Assembly (NCBI GenBank): GCA_036346225.1
Contig: JARFIW010000453.1
Location: 1 to 64,000, forward strand
Direction of reading: 5' to 3'
DNA: 64,000 nt
Origin: Platerodrilus igneus
Taxonomy: Eukaryota > Arthropoda > Insecta > Coleoptera > Lycidae
Positions 1-10,900 of the stretch are shown piece by piece. The notes beneath the pieces are model-generated. The model saw only the letters and a list, made by a program, of their open reading frames with translations, did not search any database and was not told the origin of the DNA. The position numbers were made by a program, and so were the translations under genes. Within the stretch, counting starts at the first letter, position 1. Each line of letters begins with the position of its first letter.

Positions 1-60
1 TGATTGCAAAGTCGTTGATTTACGGATGTTGATCCTATTTTACACTTTCTAAAAATATTA
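1..60 (-). pseudogene. Penelope-like reverse transcriptase, part left of the mariner insertion
   Basis: Read on the minus strand, this stretch continues the Penelope reverse-transcriptase frame that breaks off at 2,368 on the far side of the mariner element. The only link needed is the single TA target. The open frame continues to the window edge, so the rest of the element lies outside. The assignment rests on this continuity and on family-like residues (an I-I-x-I-F-R-K-type stretch). It is too short to identify on its own. Confidence 0.5.
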
Positions 61-62
61 TA

Positions 63-549
63 TACAGGGTGCCCACAATCTATCTCCGTATATGGGTAAC
101 TTTTTTATTATAGAAGATACAATGTTGGTTAAATTAGCAAAGTTGAAGAGAAATTTACGAGTAGTATGATGCTTTTTTGAAAACTCACCTAGATGCTCAA
201 CTTTTTTAGATATTTGAAAAAAACTGAAATTTGCCATTTTCTTCAAACTCTAATAACTTTTTAACGGTTTAACCTATAGAGAAAATAAAAACTGCTTGTA
301 AGGTAACTTTTAACGTAGAATTCAATAGCGTATATGACAATTTTAATTGGAAATGGGTTTTCAAGCTACAAACATAACCTTACTTTTTTTAAATAGAAAC
401 CATAGTTCAATATAACCCAAATGGAAAGGTTTTCCTTTTCTGATTACCCTGATGTAAGGGTTGATGGACTTATTTTCAGTAGTTTCTTCATAATAAAGAA
501 AAAACGATTTATTTATTTGCGGACATCAAGGAGTCCATGGATACATATT
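63..549 (+). repeat. left terminal inverted repeat of the mariner element
   Basis: This 487-bp arm matches the reverse complement of 1,879-2,365 almost base for base; the first clear loss of pairing is just after the ATACATATT at 541-549. It includes the reverse complement of the short reading frame seen in the other arm, which is why translated products from both arms look alike. It is not coding. Confidence 0.9.
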
Positions 550-715
550 ACAAACAAACAAAATGTGTAAAAATCAATAATGGAAACACAAGTTTATTGT
601 AACTAAATTTATTATAAACTAAGAAAAATAAAATACTTAAAAAATAAACTATCCATACAATACAAATAACTTAATCAAAGGAAACAAAAATTAATTAATG
701 CGAATATGCCCACTC

Positions 716-1762
716 CTACATTAACATATGCTCAAAATGACCTCCATTAGCTTGCAAACACATTTCGCACCTTTTAATTAGGTTTTGGTGCACCTTATTT
801 ACCGTTTGTGGTTTTATACTTGTAATAGCTGCTGTAATACTATCTTTGAGTTGCTCAATGTTATTGGATTTTAGCATACTCTACATCCTTTACAGTACCC
901 CAAAGAAAAAATCCAGTGGCGATAGTTCTGGTGACCTTGCCGGCCATGGAACAGGACCTGCATTGCCAATCCAATTTGGAAAACTATTATCAAGATATTC
1001 AGAAACGGCTTGAGCATTGTGAGCAGGTGCACCGTCATGCTGAAAATATTTTAAGTTTTGCAGTAAATGAAGTGGCAAATTATCGAGCATTTCTTGCAAT
1101 TCGTTTTGTAGAAAATTCAAATAGTGTACACCATTTAAATTATAATTATAGAAGAAAGGCCCAAGTATTTTATTACCAAAATGGCACACCACACATTTAT
1201 CGAAAATTGATGTTGATCCCGCCTTTCTTCTGTTAAATGGGGATTTTCCTGACTCCAGTAGACTGTATTTTTCTGTTAAACATGCCTTTGTTAGTAAATT
1301 TTGCTTCGTCGGTAAATATAATAGTGTGACTAAAACCAGGATTATTATTTGTTTCATTAAGAAACCACCTACAAAACTGTTGTCTTCTCACAATCCCCAT
1401 GATACAGTGTATTGCAAACATGGGTTTTGTATGGTTTGTAGCGGTTTTGTTTTAAAATTAGGCGAGCTTTTTCTGTAGAAGTAGCGCACTCAATTGCAGT
1501 TTCTCGGGTGGACGCTGTTGGCTTAAAATTTATGTAGGCTAACACACGTTCTTCATCATCAGTTTTGAATTTTCTTTTATCAGTACTGGGTTTTGTAAAG
1601 CACCAAACCTTTTAAATTGTTTTCTAATTTAGAAAACAATCGTTTATCTGGCTGCCTTCTTTCCAAATATCTTTCATAATACATATCACCAGCAGCATCA
1701 CAATTTCTGTGACAGGCATAGTAACAAAAGAGCATGTCATTTTTTTCGTGGTTTGTATACAT
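716..1762 (-). pseudogene. mariner-like transposase, decayed
   Basis: This is a cut-and-paste DDE transposase broken by several frameshifts and stops. Reading down the minus strand, an N-terminal helix-turn-helix region resembling DUF4817 (Y-E-R-Y-L-E-R-R-Q-P-D-K-R) lies near 1,600-1,762. The first catalytic aspartate is in F-T-D-E-A-K-F near 1,310. The second is in Q-H-D-G-A-P-A-H near 1,035. The third is in W-P-A-R-S-P-E-L-S-P-L-D near 910, about 40 residues after the second. The C terminus (A-N-G-G-H-F-E-H-M-L-M) ends with a stop at 716-718. All three catalytic acids survive, but no single frame joins them, so the protein cannot be made from this copy. The whole reading covers about 345 residues, the usual length of the family. 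It is the only gene of the element. Confidence 0.88.
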
Positions 1763-1878
1763 TCTCTATTATAATGAAATAAATTTAAAAGTCTTCTACA
1801 CAAAATTTGAAACCCAGAGCAAATAAACACTTTAACTAATAATATCTGACAAAAGCCAGTTGTTTTTTGTTTATTTAA

Positions 1879-2365
1879 AATATGTATCCATGGACTCCTT
1901 GATGCCCGCAAATAAATAAATCGTTTTTTCTTTATTATGAAGAAACTACTGAAAATAAGTATATCAACCTTTACATCAGGGTAATCAGAAAAGAAAAACC
2001 TTTCCATTTGGGTTATATTGAACTATGGTTTCCATTTAAAAAAAGTGAGGTTATGTTTGTAGCTTGAAAACCCATTTCCAATTAAAATTGTCATATACGC
2101 TATTGAATTCTACGTAAAAAGTTACCTTACAAGCAGTTTTTATTTTCTCTATAGGTTAAACCGTTAAAAAGTTATTAGCGTTTGAAGAAAATGGCAAATT
2201 TCAGTTTTTTTCAAATATCTAAAAAAGTTGAGCATCTAGGTGAGTTTTCAAAAAAGCATCATACTACTCGTAAATTTCTCTTCAACTTTGCTAATTTAAC
2301 CAACATTGTATCTTCTATAATAAAAAAGTTACCCATATACGGAGATAGATTGTGGGCACCCTGTA
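1879..2365 (-). repeat. right terminal inverted repeat of the mariner element
   Basis: Partner of the arm at 63-549, in inverted orientation and of the same length, ending in the mirror-image GCACCCTGTA directly before the TA duplication at 2,366-2,367. The two arms differ by scattered substitutions, so the copy is not brand new. Confidence 0.9.
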
Positions 2366-2367
2366 TA

Positions 2368-2665
2368 ATATCAGAAGAGAAACCATTGTAATTCGCTATT
2401 TGTTTAATAAGAGCAAATTCATTATTAAATCTGTTTTTATTTAAAGGGAAATTCAATAATCTATTAATTAAAAAGTTAAATGAAGCCAACTTATGTTGTA
2501 TGCTATGATTAGAGGAAGACAAAATAAAGCGATTTACATTGGTTTCTTTTCTATAAATGTCAAATTCTAATTTATTACCATTTCTAATTACTAATGTATC
2601 TAAAATGGGTAATTGTCCTTTATTCTCTAGTTCATACGTAAATTTCAAAGCATAAAATTTACTTC
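2368..2665 (-). pseudogene. Penelope-like element reverse transcriptase fragment
   Basis: The minus-strand frame reads through the late palm and thumb of a Penelope reverse transcriptase. It has G-Q-L-P-I-L-D-T-L-V-I followed by L-E-F-D-I-Y-R-K-E-T-N-V-N-R, then a long Asn/Leu/Lys-rich helical stretch ending in A-N-Y-N-G-F. The L-P-x-L-D and F-D-I-Y-R-K-x-T signatures are typical of this order. No ATG starts it and a stop precedes it at about 2,665, so it is a 5'-truncated fragment. The mariner at 63-2,365 interrupts its downstream part, which resumes at position 60. Confidence 0.8.
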
Positions 2666-2988
2666 AGCATATTCAAGATGCTGTGCGAAACAAGTTTGTG
2701 GAATGCAAAAAGGATATACTACTTACCAACAAGAATTCAAAAGCATAGCGTTTATCCTGACACTAGAGGTCTAACAAGAGTTATAATTATTCTTAAAGTT
2801 CTTAGCATTTTCCTAAGCAATGTAATGAATTAGTTCATAGGATACAATCCCTACCCGTTGCTTCGTGCGTGCACACAAATCGAACAAAATCAGAGTATAT
2901 CCGAACAAGAGTATCTCATATAAAACGACTGTTCGCGTAGAAGTTATAATATGTCGATTATACAGTTTAAAGAGACGATTAAACAAAT
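2666..2988. other. no gene recognised; possible promoter next to the orphan gene
   Basis: There is no recognisable coding or repeat content. A TATA-like TATAAAA lies near 2,920, about 70 bases before the ATG at 2,989, so this could be promoter sequence for the small reading frame that follows. That is inference only. Confidence 0.25.
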
Positions 2989-3204
2989 ATGTATAAAGAC
3001 TTTGAAGAGGTTACTCAACGGTTTTCGATAGAAGGAAGAAAATGTCTTATGTGTCAGTCATACGAGGAAGCAATACAGCACTGTACTGCTGTGTCAGTAA
3101 TGCCCGAGGATTTGGATGATTTTATGGAATTAATCGAGGAGATGGAGGTTATAAAACTGTTGACTGATATTCAGATGGAATATATACTTAATTGTAAGTT
3201 TTAA
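2989..3204 (+). CDS. small acidic orphan protein, 71 residues
   Basis: An ATG-initiated frame of 71 codons without introns. The product is acidic, with a central C-L-M-C-Q pair of cysteines near residues 20-24, a third cysteine near 33, and a Glu/Asp/Met-rich helical second half (D-D-F-M-E-L-I-E-E-M-E). No signal peptide or membrane segment is visible. I do not recognise a family. A TATA-like box lies about 70 bases upstream. It converges on two minus-strand frames at 3,590-4,275. The group differs from the neighbouring transposons and may be a virus-like or Polinton-type remnant, but nothing in this protein proves that. Confidence 0.4.
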   Translation: MYKDFEEVTQRFSIEGRKCLMCQSYEEAIQHCTAVSVMPEDLDDFMELIEEMEVIKLLTDIQMEYILNCKF

Positions 3205-3589
3205 AGCAAAAATTTAACCACCTCAACTACCATCATAAGAGATGAATGATGTGAATTTAGATATTATTTTGTATATATTAGCTTGTTTATGTTATAAAAT
3301 ATAAAGTATGCATTGGTATTATTTAGTTTTCAAATATCCACATAATTGTATTGGGTATCTACGTTCTTATGAAAAGAATTATAACAAAGATGTGTATTTA
3401 TTAAAAGGGTGCTATAAACGTTTTACAAAATTATTAATCAGAATCGTTTTGTTTAAACTATAATATAATTTTATTTACAGGTATTAATATCTGTAGTTGA
3501 AATACAACAATTTAGAAAGATATAAGAGAATAAACTGCAATATGCAGATTATAGTTGTAGAAATTTCCCTAAAATCTATAGTTTAAAAT
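3205..3589. other. AT-rich spacer between convergent orphan frames
   Basis: Non-coding, very AT-rich sequence separating the end of the plus-strand frame from the end of the minus-strand frame. It would hold both 3' ends if the genes are or were transcribed. No clear repeat or RNA gene is visible. Confidence 0.3.
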
Positions 3590-4029
3590 TTAAACATCAC
3601 GCGTAAATGCGTGGAATGGTAACGTGTTGTACTCTTCCATATACTCAACTTGTCTACAAATACAGTTTTCAAACAATCTTGGATAGGTTCCTATAAATTC
3701 GTATAACATAACCCCAATATCGCTATTACTGTATTTGCTTTTAATTATATCATGTGCAAGATTCTGTAAAACATCATTCCTATTATACCTTTCCATTGCT
3801 ACATCTAAGAGAAACAAATCTATATTAGGAGTACCGTTTTCCGTTACTTCTCTTAAAGCATTAGCGTAGTTGATAACGATTTGAGATATCCCCAAAGGTG
3901 TTATAAAGTTCCTTTGGTAAATAATATATAATTCTCATCAAATGTCACCATCTTCACTAAACAATTCTTATTTAAATAAATACGCAAGTTGCCAAATTTG
4001 CATATTTGATCTCGCACGTCAACTTCCAT
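3590..4029 (-). pseudogene. orphan protein gene split by one frameshift
   Basis: From the ATG at 4,029 the minus strand is open for about 40 codons (M-E-V-D-V-R-D-Q start) up to a stop near 3,905. A second frame overlaps it and is open for a further 100 codons to 3,590, ending in F-H-A-F-T-R-D-V. Amino-acid composition continues smoothly across the shift, so this is probably one gene of about 140 codons with a one-base indel near 3,900. Assembly error is an alternative. I recognise no domain, membrane segment or signal. It lies 24 bases downstream of another minus-strand frame, which suggests compact organisation. Confidence 0.35.
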
Positions 4030-4053
4030 AGTGAGTACAATATATAGAAGATT

Positions 4054-4275
4054 TCATATAAACTTCCTAAATACGTTGAGGGATACATCAAGTACGGTCT
4101 GCGAAATGATGTCAACAAATCTGAAAGTTATTTTATAATCGTCGAACAGATTCAGGTCTACAATTATGAGATTTTGGAAGAAGATTCTGTTATGACGTAT
4201 AGTTTTTTCAAATAGCAACTTGGTTCGCTCTAACTGAATTGCTGCATTTATACATTCTTCATGCGCTGCGTACAA
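4054..4275 (-). CDS. orphan protein fragment, 73 residues
   Basis: An open minus-strand frame of 73 codons with balanced composition, beginning M-Y-A-A-H-E-E and ending V-F-R-K-F-I. No recognisable family. It sits directly upstream of the broken frame at 3,590-4,029, on the same strand, with only 24 bases between them. The very tight packing of intron-less frames is typical of virus-derived or Polinton-type DNA, but a chance frame cannot be excluded. Confidence 0.3.
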   Translation of the reverse strand: MYAAHEECINAAIQLERTKLLFEKTIRHNRIFFQNLIIVDLNLFDDYKITFRFVDIISQTVLDVSLNVFRKFI

Positions 4276-4391
4276 AGACTAAACTAGTCATTTGTAATAT
4301 TTAAATTTCTACTTTAAAATTGTTAACACTTTATTTGTGTTATTCCTTATTTTCCGATCATATAAAAATATAGATTTTTACAAAACTAAAT

Positions 4392-4660
4392 ATGGATATG
4401 AAGCTTAAAAGTAATATAAGTGCATCTGAACTTCCCATCGATAGAAAATATCGTATCTTAGGAATCAAGTCAGTGTCGACAAAGTGTGAGGGTCGTGCTA
4501 TTGTTGAAAGTGATGTTTTTTTTTAATTTTTTACCTGCGCACTTTTTCAAATATCTGAACTCGATCGGATAAAAGAAAAACCATTATTCTACGTATCCCG
4601 CAATCAAACTCAACTTCTGCGAAAGATTATTAAAAACAATAAAAAACAAGTTGTACAGAA
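4392..4660 (+). pseudogene. short degenerate coding remnant, family uncertain
   Basis: From the ATG at 4,392 a lysine-rich frame reads about 44 codons, including K-Y-R-I-L-G-I-K-S-V-S-T-K, before a stop after a run of T. Coding-like sequence resumes with E-K-P-L-F-Y-V-S-R-N-Q-T-Q-L-L-R-K. It resembles short frames seen in insect mobile or virus-like DNA, but I cannot name the family. The T run may be the site of a slippage frameshift. Confidence 0.3.
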
Positions 4661-4684
4661 GATGTTACTTGCAATTCGGTCATA

Positions 4685-4782
4685 GATGGTCGGATATTTT
4701 ACCTAAGGTTATGGAAGAATACAATAATACGTCTCATCGAGCTACTAGCATGACACTTCTTGGATATAAATGTATTTTTTAA
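4685..4782 (+). pseudogene. retroviral-type integrase C-terminal scrap (Polinton/gypsy-like)
   Basis: About 30 codons read R-W-S-D-I-L-P-K-V-M-E-E-Y-N-N-T-S-H-R, followed by a threonine-rich end and a TAA at 4,780-4,782. The pattern W-x-D-I-L-P-x-x-x-x-x-Y-N-N-T-x-H is the familiar region after the catalytic glutamate in rve-type integrases, especially those of Polintons and related insect elements. The catalytic residues themselves are not present. Together with the neighbouring orphan frames this hints at a degraded Polinton-like insertion. Confidence 0.45.
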
Positions 4783-5175
4783 TTGAATAAATGATTTTAT
4801 TAAACTTGGACGTTTTCTTCAATGATTTAGTTTTAGCATACACAATTCAAATCAAAACGGGTATAAATATAACACATTTCTGCTTTGTAAAGAAACAAGG
4901 GTGTCATTGTTCAATACATTAATGATGAGTGTAATTAGTATGTCATATACATTATACAGCTGAAAATAAATAGAACCTTGATGAATTTTTTTAATTGAAT
5001 AAATGATTTATTAAAATCGGTTAATTTCTTCCGCTTTGAAAATGGTATTCTATAACCATTCCTTTAAGCACATAAATAAGAGTATTATTGTTCTATACAT
5101 TAATGATGAATGTAATTAGTACGTCATTTACATGAAACAGATGAAAATAAATAGAACCTTGATAAATTTTACTTA
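4781..5175 (+). repeat. tandem duplication of about 212 bp
   Basis: Two adjacent units begin AATTGAATAAATGATTT at 4,781 and 4,993. Both contain CATTAATGATGA, a GTAATTAGTA/CGTCAT segment, and end GAAAATAAATAGAACCTTGAT near 4,980 and 5,163. They are diverged, so the duplication is old. The first unit overlaps the stop of the integrase-like scrap. Confidence 0.75.
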
Positions 5176-5638
5176 GCTAAATAAACGTATTTGCACTTGT
5201 AACATAAAGTGTCTCAAATATGTATTGTTTTAGAATGTGTGTTCTTTTATTGTCATTCTCTAAACAAAATTTTTTACAACTCATTTTAATGTGTGTATTT
5301 CAAATTGTATTAGTGTTGGTCTTGTGTGAACAAACAATCTTTCAAAATACATGTAAATAAATTACGCTCTCCATTTACAACATCATAATGAGCAATATAA
5401 TTCATTTTAAATTATGCAACCAAAATAAACTTGAAATTTTTTACCACACAGATATTCTCCAAGACGTTTAAGATATTCGAAATACTGTAACCATTTAAAT
5501 TTAAATGGTAAAAGCAATCGTTATTAAGTCTTGCATAAATTTGAGGTTTATGTTGGGGGTAAAGTTACTGGTACACCTGATTAAGCTAATGACTACAGTC
5601 CGCCGTGTGTTGGTCTTTCAATCAGTCTACATGGTCAG
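5176..5638. other. no recognisable feature
   Basis: AT-rich sequence without convincing reading frames, repeats or structured RNA. Nothing can be supported here. Confidence 0.3.
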
Positions 5639-5895
5639 AGTTTACAATTTGCAAACAATTGCATTAGGTTTAATTAATTAATCTAGTAGATTTAATTGCA
5701 TTAGGTTTGTTTAATTAATCTAGTAGATTTATGTAAATAGTTTTGCTAAACCCTCTTAATGAATTAATCTGTGCAAATACAGTGCTTAATCGATGTTACT
5801 AGAATATTCATGCAAATATTTGAGATTGAGACGAATAAGAATTTAATCTGCAAACGATTGCATTAGGTTTAATTTGTTAATCTAGCAGATTCATG
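5639..5895 (+). repeat. short-period repeats built on GCATTAGGTTTAATT
   Basis: GCATTAGGTTT followed by AATTAATCTAG(T/C)AGATTT occurs near 5,661, 5,698 and 5,858, and the phrase GCAAAC(A/G)ATTGCATTAGG occurs near 5,652 and 5,850. These are partial tandem copies of one unit. They lie just upstream of the R1-clade LINE and may be its 5' repeats or the local satellite. Confidence 0.6.
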
Positions 5896-5933
5896 TAAAT
5901 ATCTTCATTATTAGCTGAGAGAATTTGCAGATT

Positions 5934-6263
5934 TGGTGGTCCGGGGGAAGATGCCGGGGGCCTGACGGTCCAGATTAGGGTGCCCAGAGCACGATATCCA
6001 TGGCCCAGAAGCCAAAAAATTAGTTGAAGAAAACTATTGTGCAAATTTAAGATGACAATGTTATTTAATGCTGTTACCAGATGTGCGATTATTTTTTGCA
6101 TTTGCATGGCGGTTGTCGGTTGGAGGGTCTAGCTCCCAGATCGGGGTGCCGAGAGCAAGATCCGTGCCAGGAGCTAAAAATTCTTAATTGAAGAAATCTA
6201 TTGTGCAGATTTAAGATGACAATGTTATTTAATACTGTTACCAGATGTGCGAATATTTGCTAA
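5934..6263 (+). repeat. two diverged tandem units of about 170 bp
   Basis: The units at about 5,934-6,095 and 6,109-6,263 share the order: GGTGCC(C/G)AGAGCA, a TTGAAGAA...CTATTGTGCA(A/G)ATTT phrase, then GATGACAATGTTATTTAAT and GCTGTTACCAGATGTGCG. They are more GC-rich than their surroundings. Similar short tandem units form the 5' end or promoter of some LINEs, but I cannot show that they belong to the element that follows. Confidence 0.7.
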
Positions 6264-6309
6264 TAAGGTTAGATGGCGCTGGCGGTAATGACACATGTGA
6301 CGTATGAAA

Positions 6310-6400
6310 AAATGATAACATCGCTAATGAGTTTTCCCATTAAAACGATTAGTGTTAGTGAGTTTTCCAATTAACGATTTACAAAATCTAAACAAAACTT
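6310..6400 (+). repeat. 5' flank copy of the GATTAGTG satellite
   Basis: The phrases CGCTAATGAGTTTTCCCATTAAAA and ACGATTAGTGTTAGTGAG here are variants of the unit tandemly repeated at 12,403-12,635, beyond the 3' end of the LINE. The satellite therefore lies on both sides of the element, in the same orientation. Confidence 0.65.
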
Positions 6401-6442
6401 ATTGCTTAGAAATTAAGTAGTGCATAATTCAAAAACTACTAA

Positions 6443-7740
6443 ATGCCAGTAGGACACTCTCCTAGGCGTGGAAGTAGTGATAGCGACCTAACCACAGAGT
6501 TAACACCGGATCTGGAAACAAAAACCGCAAAAACCACCGAGAATGCTGCCGTCATTATCACAGCTAAAATAGGAAACAACTGCGAAACACCAAATCCAAC
6601 AGAAGCAACAACAAAAAGAATAATGGAACCAGAGCAAGGAACCAACGACATCACAACAGAACACCCACTTTACAGGATGTACCTGGAGCTGGACCTGTTC
6701 ATAACTAATGAAATGGACACCGCCAACCGTCTAAAAGTAGGAATGAAAAAGGACTTGAAGGAACGTATTGCAAAATGGGCACTTTGTCAAGCAGAACTGA
6801 TTGGGGAAAATAAACTATTACGAGAGCAAAACACGCAATTACAAAACCAAAACCAACATCTCCTAAAATCACAGCACACACATGAAAACACACAACACAT
6901 CGAAACTATCACACCCAAGACAATATACGCGAACATTGCGGCACTAACAAGGCTTCAACCACCGAAACAAGACGCAATCACCCGGGCAATAACAAACCAA
7001 ACTGGTACAGTTTTCATCACTTCAGTACGTGGGGAATCCATTAAACAAATACAGGACACCTTCATGAAAACCATCAACCCCAAAACAGATGGCATTAAGA
7101 TCAAAACATTCGAAACACCAATAACACTCTAATAATAGACACGGATAATGAAAGCGAAGCAAGAAACTACTTCAACATGGTAAACTTACAGAGGTATTAA
7201 AGGTAGAAAACCCCGGAAAAGAAACCCATTGGTTATATTGTATGATGTCCCAACGTATCTAAAGGAATCAGAAGTCAAAACATTAATATCCAAGCAGAAC
7301 CTAGAAGGGAAGTTAACTTGGAATGAATTCGACAAAGAATTCGTCCTCAGATTCAAAACTGGACCAAAAGACAAACCCACGGTACATCATGTGGCAACCG
7401 TCAGCAGTAAACTACGTAATATTCTCATAAATCTAAACAAATTATACATAGAATACAGATGCATAACAGTAAAAGATCATCTCGTCGTCCCACGATGCAT
7501 GAGATGTCAGGATCTAGGGCATATCTCAAAATACTGCCCACTTCAGACGGACACCTGTAGCCACTGTGGGGAACAAGATGCCAAACACAAAAGCTAAACT
7601 GTCCAAAAGGGAAATGAAACCAGCTTGTATTCCATGCCAAAAAAGACACCGAAAATGTACCGATAACTCAAAGGACTGTCCGACGTATAAAATGCTACTA
7701 GACAGACTTATACACAAAACCGATTATGGACAATAACACA
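6443..7740 (+). pseudogene. LINE ORF1 (Gag-like, CCHC zinc knuckles)
   Basis: ORF1 binds element RNA and forms the nucleoprotein particle. The first part (6,443-7,132, 229 codons) is hydrophilic, with a basic and Gln/Asn-rich middle and a possible short coiled coil (L-L-R-E-Q-N-T-Q-L-Q-N-Q-N). After a break at 7,133-7,228 the frame resumes at 7,229 with L-Y-D-V-P-T-Y-L, then a knuckle C-M-R-C-Q-D-L-G-H-I-S-K-Y-C (C-x2-C-x4-H-x4-C) near 7,495-7,536. A second knuckle starts C-S-H-C-G-E-Q and is broken by a frameshift at about 7,594. A third cysteine cluster (C-I-P-C-Q-K-R-H-R-K-C) follows in the shifted frame. Multiple zinc knuckles in ORF1 are normal for the R1 and Jockey groups. Confidence 0.8.
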
Positions 7741-7904
7741 CACACAACCAACAATTATCAAGGAATCCAAACTAAGACATACCTACTGGAAACACGGACA
7801 GCTGAGATCGACGCTCAATCCCAAACAACAATACCGACTGCAAACACGAGAAACGGAACAACAAAACTGAGACGCATAGGAAACCACAATTAAAATTGGA
7901 CAGC

Positions 7905-10900
7905 TAAACGCCATGCGTAGCGCCACGGTAACACAGGAAATCAGGCACCTGGCCGAAACACAACGACTAGATATAATCTGTATACAAGAACCATACTGCA
8001 AAAACGGAAAATTACCTAGAATGCCAACGACAGCCAGGCAGATATGTAAAGGAGATAGACCAATGGCAGCCACAATACAAAGATACACGAACGAACACAA
8101 CGTCTGTTTAGAAATATCGGGACAAAACATACACAACTGGATACTGACCAACACATACTTCCAATTTCGGTTGGACCCCGATCCATACATCACCAACATT
8201 AAAAACATTGCACGTACATACTCAAACCAACCCGCACTTTTATGGCAGATGTAAACGGAAAATCCCCAATGTGGCACTGTAGCAACACTGATGCGCGTGG
8301 GAGAGAGTAGAGGACATGATCAACGAGCTACAGTTTGAAGTGATGAACTGTCCCTTCAATCCACCCACCCACAGAAACCATTGCGCAGGAGCAGAGAGTA
8401 ACATTGACGTCACAATAGCAAACGGACTAGCGTACTCCCATGTACAAAACTGGAAGGTACATGACAACTTAACAATAAGCGATCACAACCTTTTGACATA
8501 AACAAGGATAACATACCATTACATGCGGAAACGGGCAAAAAAAGACTAAAATACAATATACAAAATGCCAACTGGCAAAGACTACTGGACAACTTCAATC
8601 CGCCCCCTGATATCCAACGCAACGACAACGTACACGCTTACGCCCAAGCCCTAACAAGAACAATTAAAGACACTATGAAACAAACATTAAAAACAGTAAG
8701 ACAAACTGCGCCACAAAAACCGCTAAAATGGACCACAGAGGTCCAGATACTGAAAAGCAAAGCTCGCAAGGCAAGGAGACGCTATCAAGCCGCCCTAACA
8801 CCGGCAGAAAAGGCCTTCCAGCTGACCAACTACAGACAACGCAAGGCGACATACGAACAGGAACTATACAACATGAAACGAAAATCCTGGGACACTTTCG
8901 TCGAAAGACATTTGCAGACGGATGCTTGGGGGGTACCGTACAAGATAGTATCAGGAAAAATTGCACCACCGACAACGTACTCGACTTTAACCAAGCCCGA
9001 CGGAACAGAAACCAAAGACTGGATTGAAACCGCGACATTACTACTACATACACTCCTCCTGATGACAACTGGGAAGAAGACACACAAGAACAAATACGCA
9101 AACGACAAAGAGTCACCGAACAAAACGCGAATGGGAATACACCATGCAATAGAACACAGGACGACGTAACACCTTTCACTGACGACGAGATTAGACACGC
9201 TATTCGTTCAAGTAAAAACCAAAAAGCTCCTGGGCCAGACGGGATCCAGGCAGAAATCACAAAGGCACTAGACACCAAACTCACACCGAAACTTACTAAA
9301 CTGTACAACGAATGTCTAAGACAAACAAAGTTTCCAAACTGCTGAAGCAAGCAGACGTAATCATACTCTAAAAACCGAGAAAAGGCCCGAAAAATCCGGG
9401 TTCGTATCGCCCCATCTGCCTTCTAGACTCGCTCGGGAAAACTTTCGAGCGACTACTGTGTACGAGAATGCAAGAACATCGGAAGACGAAAGGCATGCAC
9501 CCGGCGCAGTACGGATTTAGACAAGGACGATCAACCAAAGACGCCGTAAACAAAGCCATAAACTCTGCAACAACTTCAAATAAAAATACGTGGCCCTAAT
9601 CATGATAGACATAGAAGGAGCCTTCAACAACTTATGGTGGCCAACACTGTTCCATAGGCTAATCGAAATACAATGTCCAAAACAACTACATCATACCTTC
9701 AGAAGCTATTGCCAGGATAGATTTGTAACATTATCTGGTACTAAAAACATCACAAAATCAATCACCAAAGGATGCCCACAGGGGTCAGTCTGCGGTCCCA
9801 TATTTTGGGACATTGCGACTGAGGAGCTTTTGTAGCAGCTGGAAACCGCAAATGAGGTGAAATCCGTAGTAGCTTATGCGGACGACATCTTGTTGGTGGT
9901 GGAAGGAGGTTCCAGAAATGAACTACAGCACAATGCAAACACCGCATTGAACAAAGCCCTAGAATGGTGCGACGCAAATAAGATGACGATAGCACATGAC
10001 AAAACAACTTATATGGTAGTTAAAGGTTCTCTAGAAAGAGACCCTATCATTAAACTGAACAGAGTCAGAATACGAAGAACACGGGAGGCCAAATACCTAG
10101 GGCTAACCCTTGATGAAAAACTGAATTACGAAAAACACATTGCCACAGTGACTGCAGGTGCCAGTAAAGCTATGCAATGCATAGCAACTCTTGCACAACG
10201 TACGTACAATATCCCCCTAAACTGTGTAAGATTATACTTATCTAGCGTACTTGCAGCAATAATAAGTCATGCAGCGAGCGCCTGGGCAATCAGATTACAT
10301 CTAGTAAAACCCAAACAAAAAGTCAACAGTGCCCAAAGGGTGGCACTAATCAGACTCATTGAAGCATACAGGACCGTATCACACGACGCCCTTTATTGAT
10401 ATTAGGAGTCCTCTCTCTTGATCTGCATATCAGGAGAAGAGCGGCGACATACTGGTTAAAAAACAACAAATCAGAAAGAGTCCGGGAAATTCTAAAACTA
10501 ACATCGGAAAATCGGATAAAAAAGGAAATTCAGGACACAATATTAACCGAGTGGCAAGATAGATGGAACCAGAGCACAAATGGGAGGAGGGTATACGCAC
10601 TGGTTCCAAACATCCGAGACAGGCTAAACTGTCACCACTTGGTCCCCTCACAAGGGCTCATTCATTTTCTCACGGGGCATGGTCCTTATCCAACCTACAG
10701 GAACCGCTTCGACTTCCAAGACAACAACAACTGCACATGTGGTGAGGTGGGGACACCGGAACATCTGGTGTTTCACTGCGCCGAACTGCAACAGGACCTA
10801 GGAATGGACAGGACAATCCTACGGGACATACCCCTCTCGGACATGCTTTGGAACGAAAACATATTTCCTTACCTAAACAGAATCACTCACCAAACTACTA

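Larger units (their letters stand above)
63..2365 (-). mobile_element. mariner-superfamily DNA transposon with 487-bp terminal inverted repeats
   Basis: Both ends read TACAGGGTGCCCACAATCTA inward, and the inverted repeats run 63-549 and 1,879-2,365 (487 bp each) with few mismatches. A TA duplication flanks the element at 61-62 and 2,366-2,367, as expected for Tc1/mariner insertion. The single gene, a broken transposase, lies on the minus strand between the arms. The element splits a Penelope reverse-transcriptase frame, so it is younger than that copy. Arms this long are unusual for mariners, which typically carry repeats of about 30 bp. Confidence 0.92.

Noticed and set aside
2182..2391. Identical small frames at 58-246 (minus) and 2,182-2,391 (plus)
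   Set aside because: They are the same stretch of the mariner inverted repeat read from each end, not genes.
7783..8277. Minus-strand frame of 164 codons opposite the LINE endonuclease
   Set aside because: Shadow frame opposite ORF2 endonuclease motifs.
8673..9350. Minus-strand frame of 225 codons opposite the LINE reverse transcriptase
   Set aside because: Shadow of the plus-strand ORF2, which carries recognisable catalytic motifs. The minus translation is Ser/Cys/Leu-rich with no family features.
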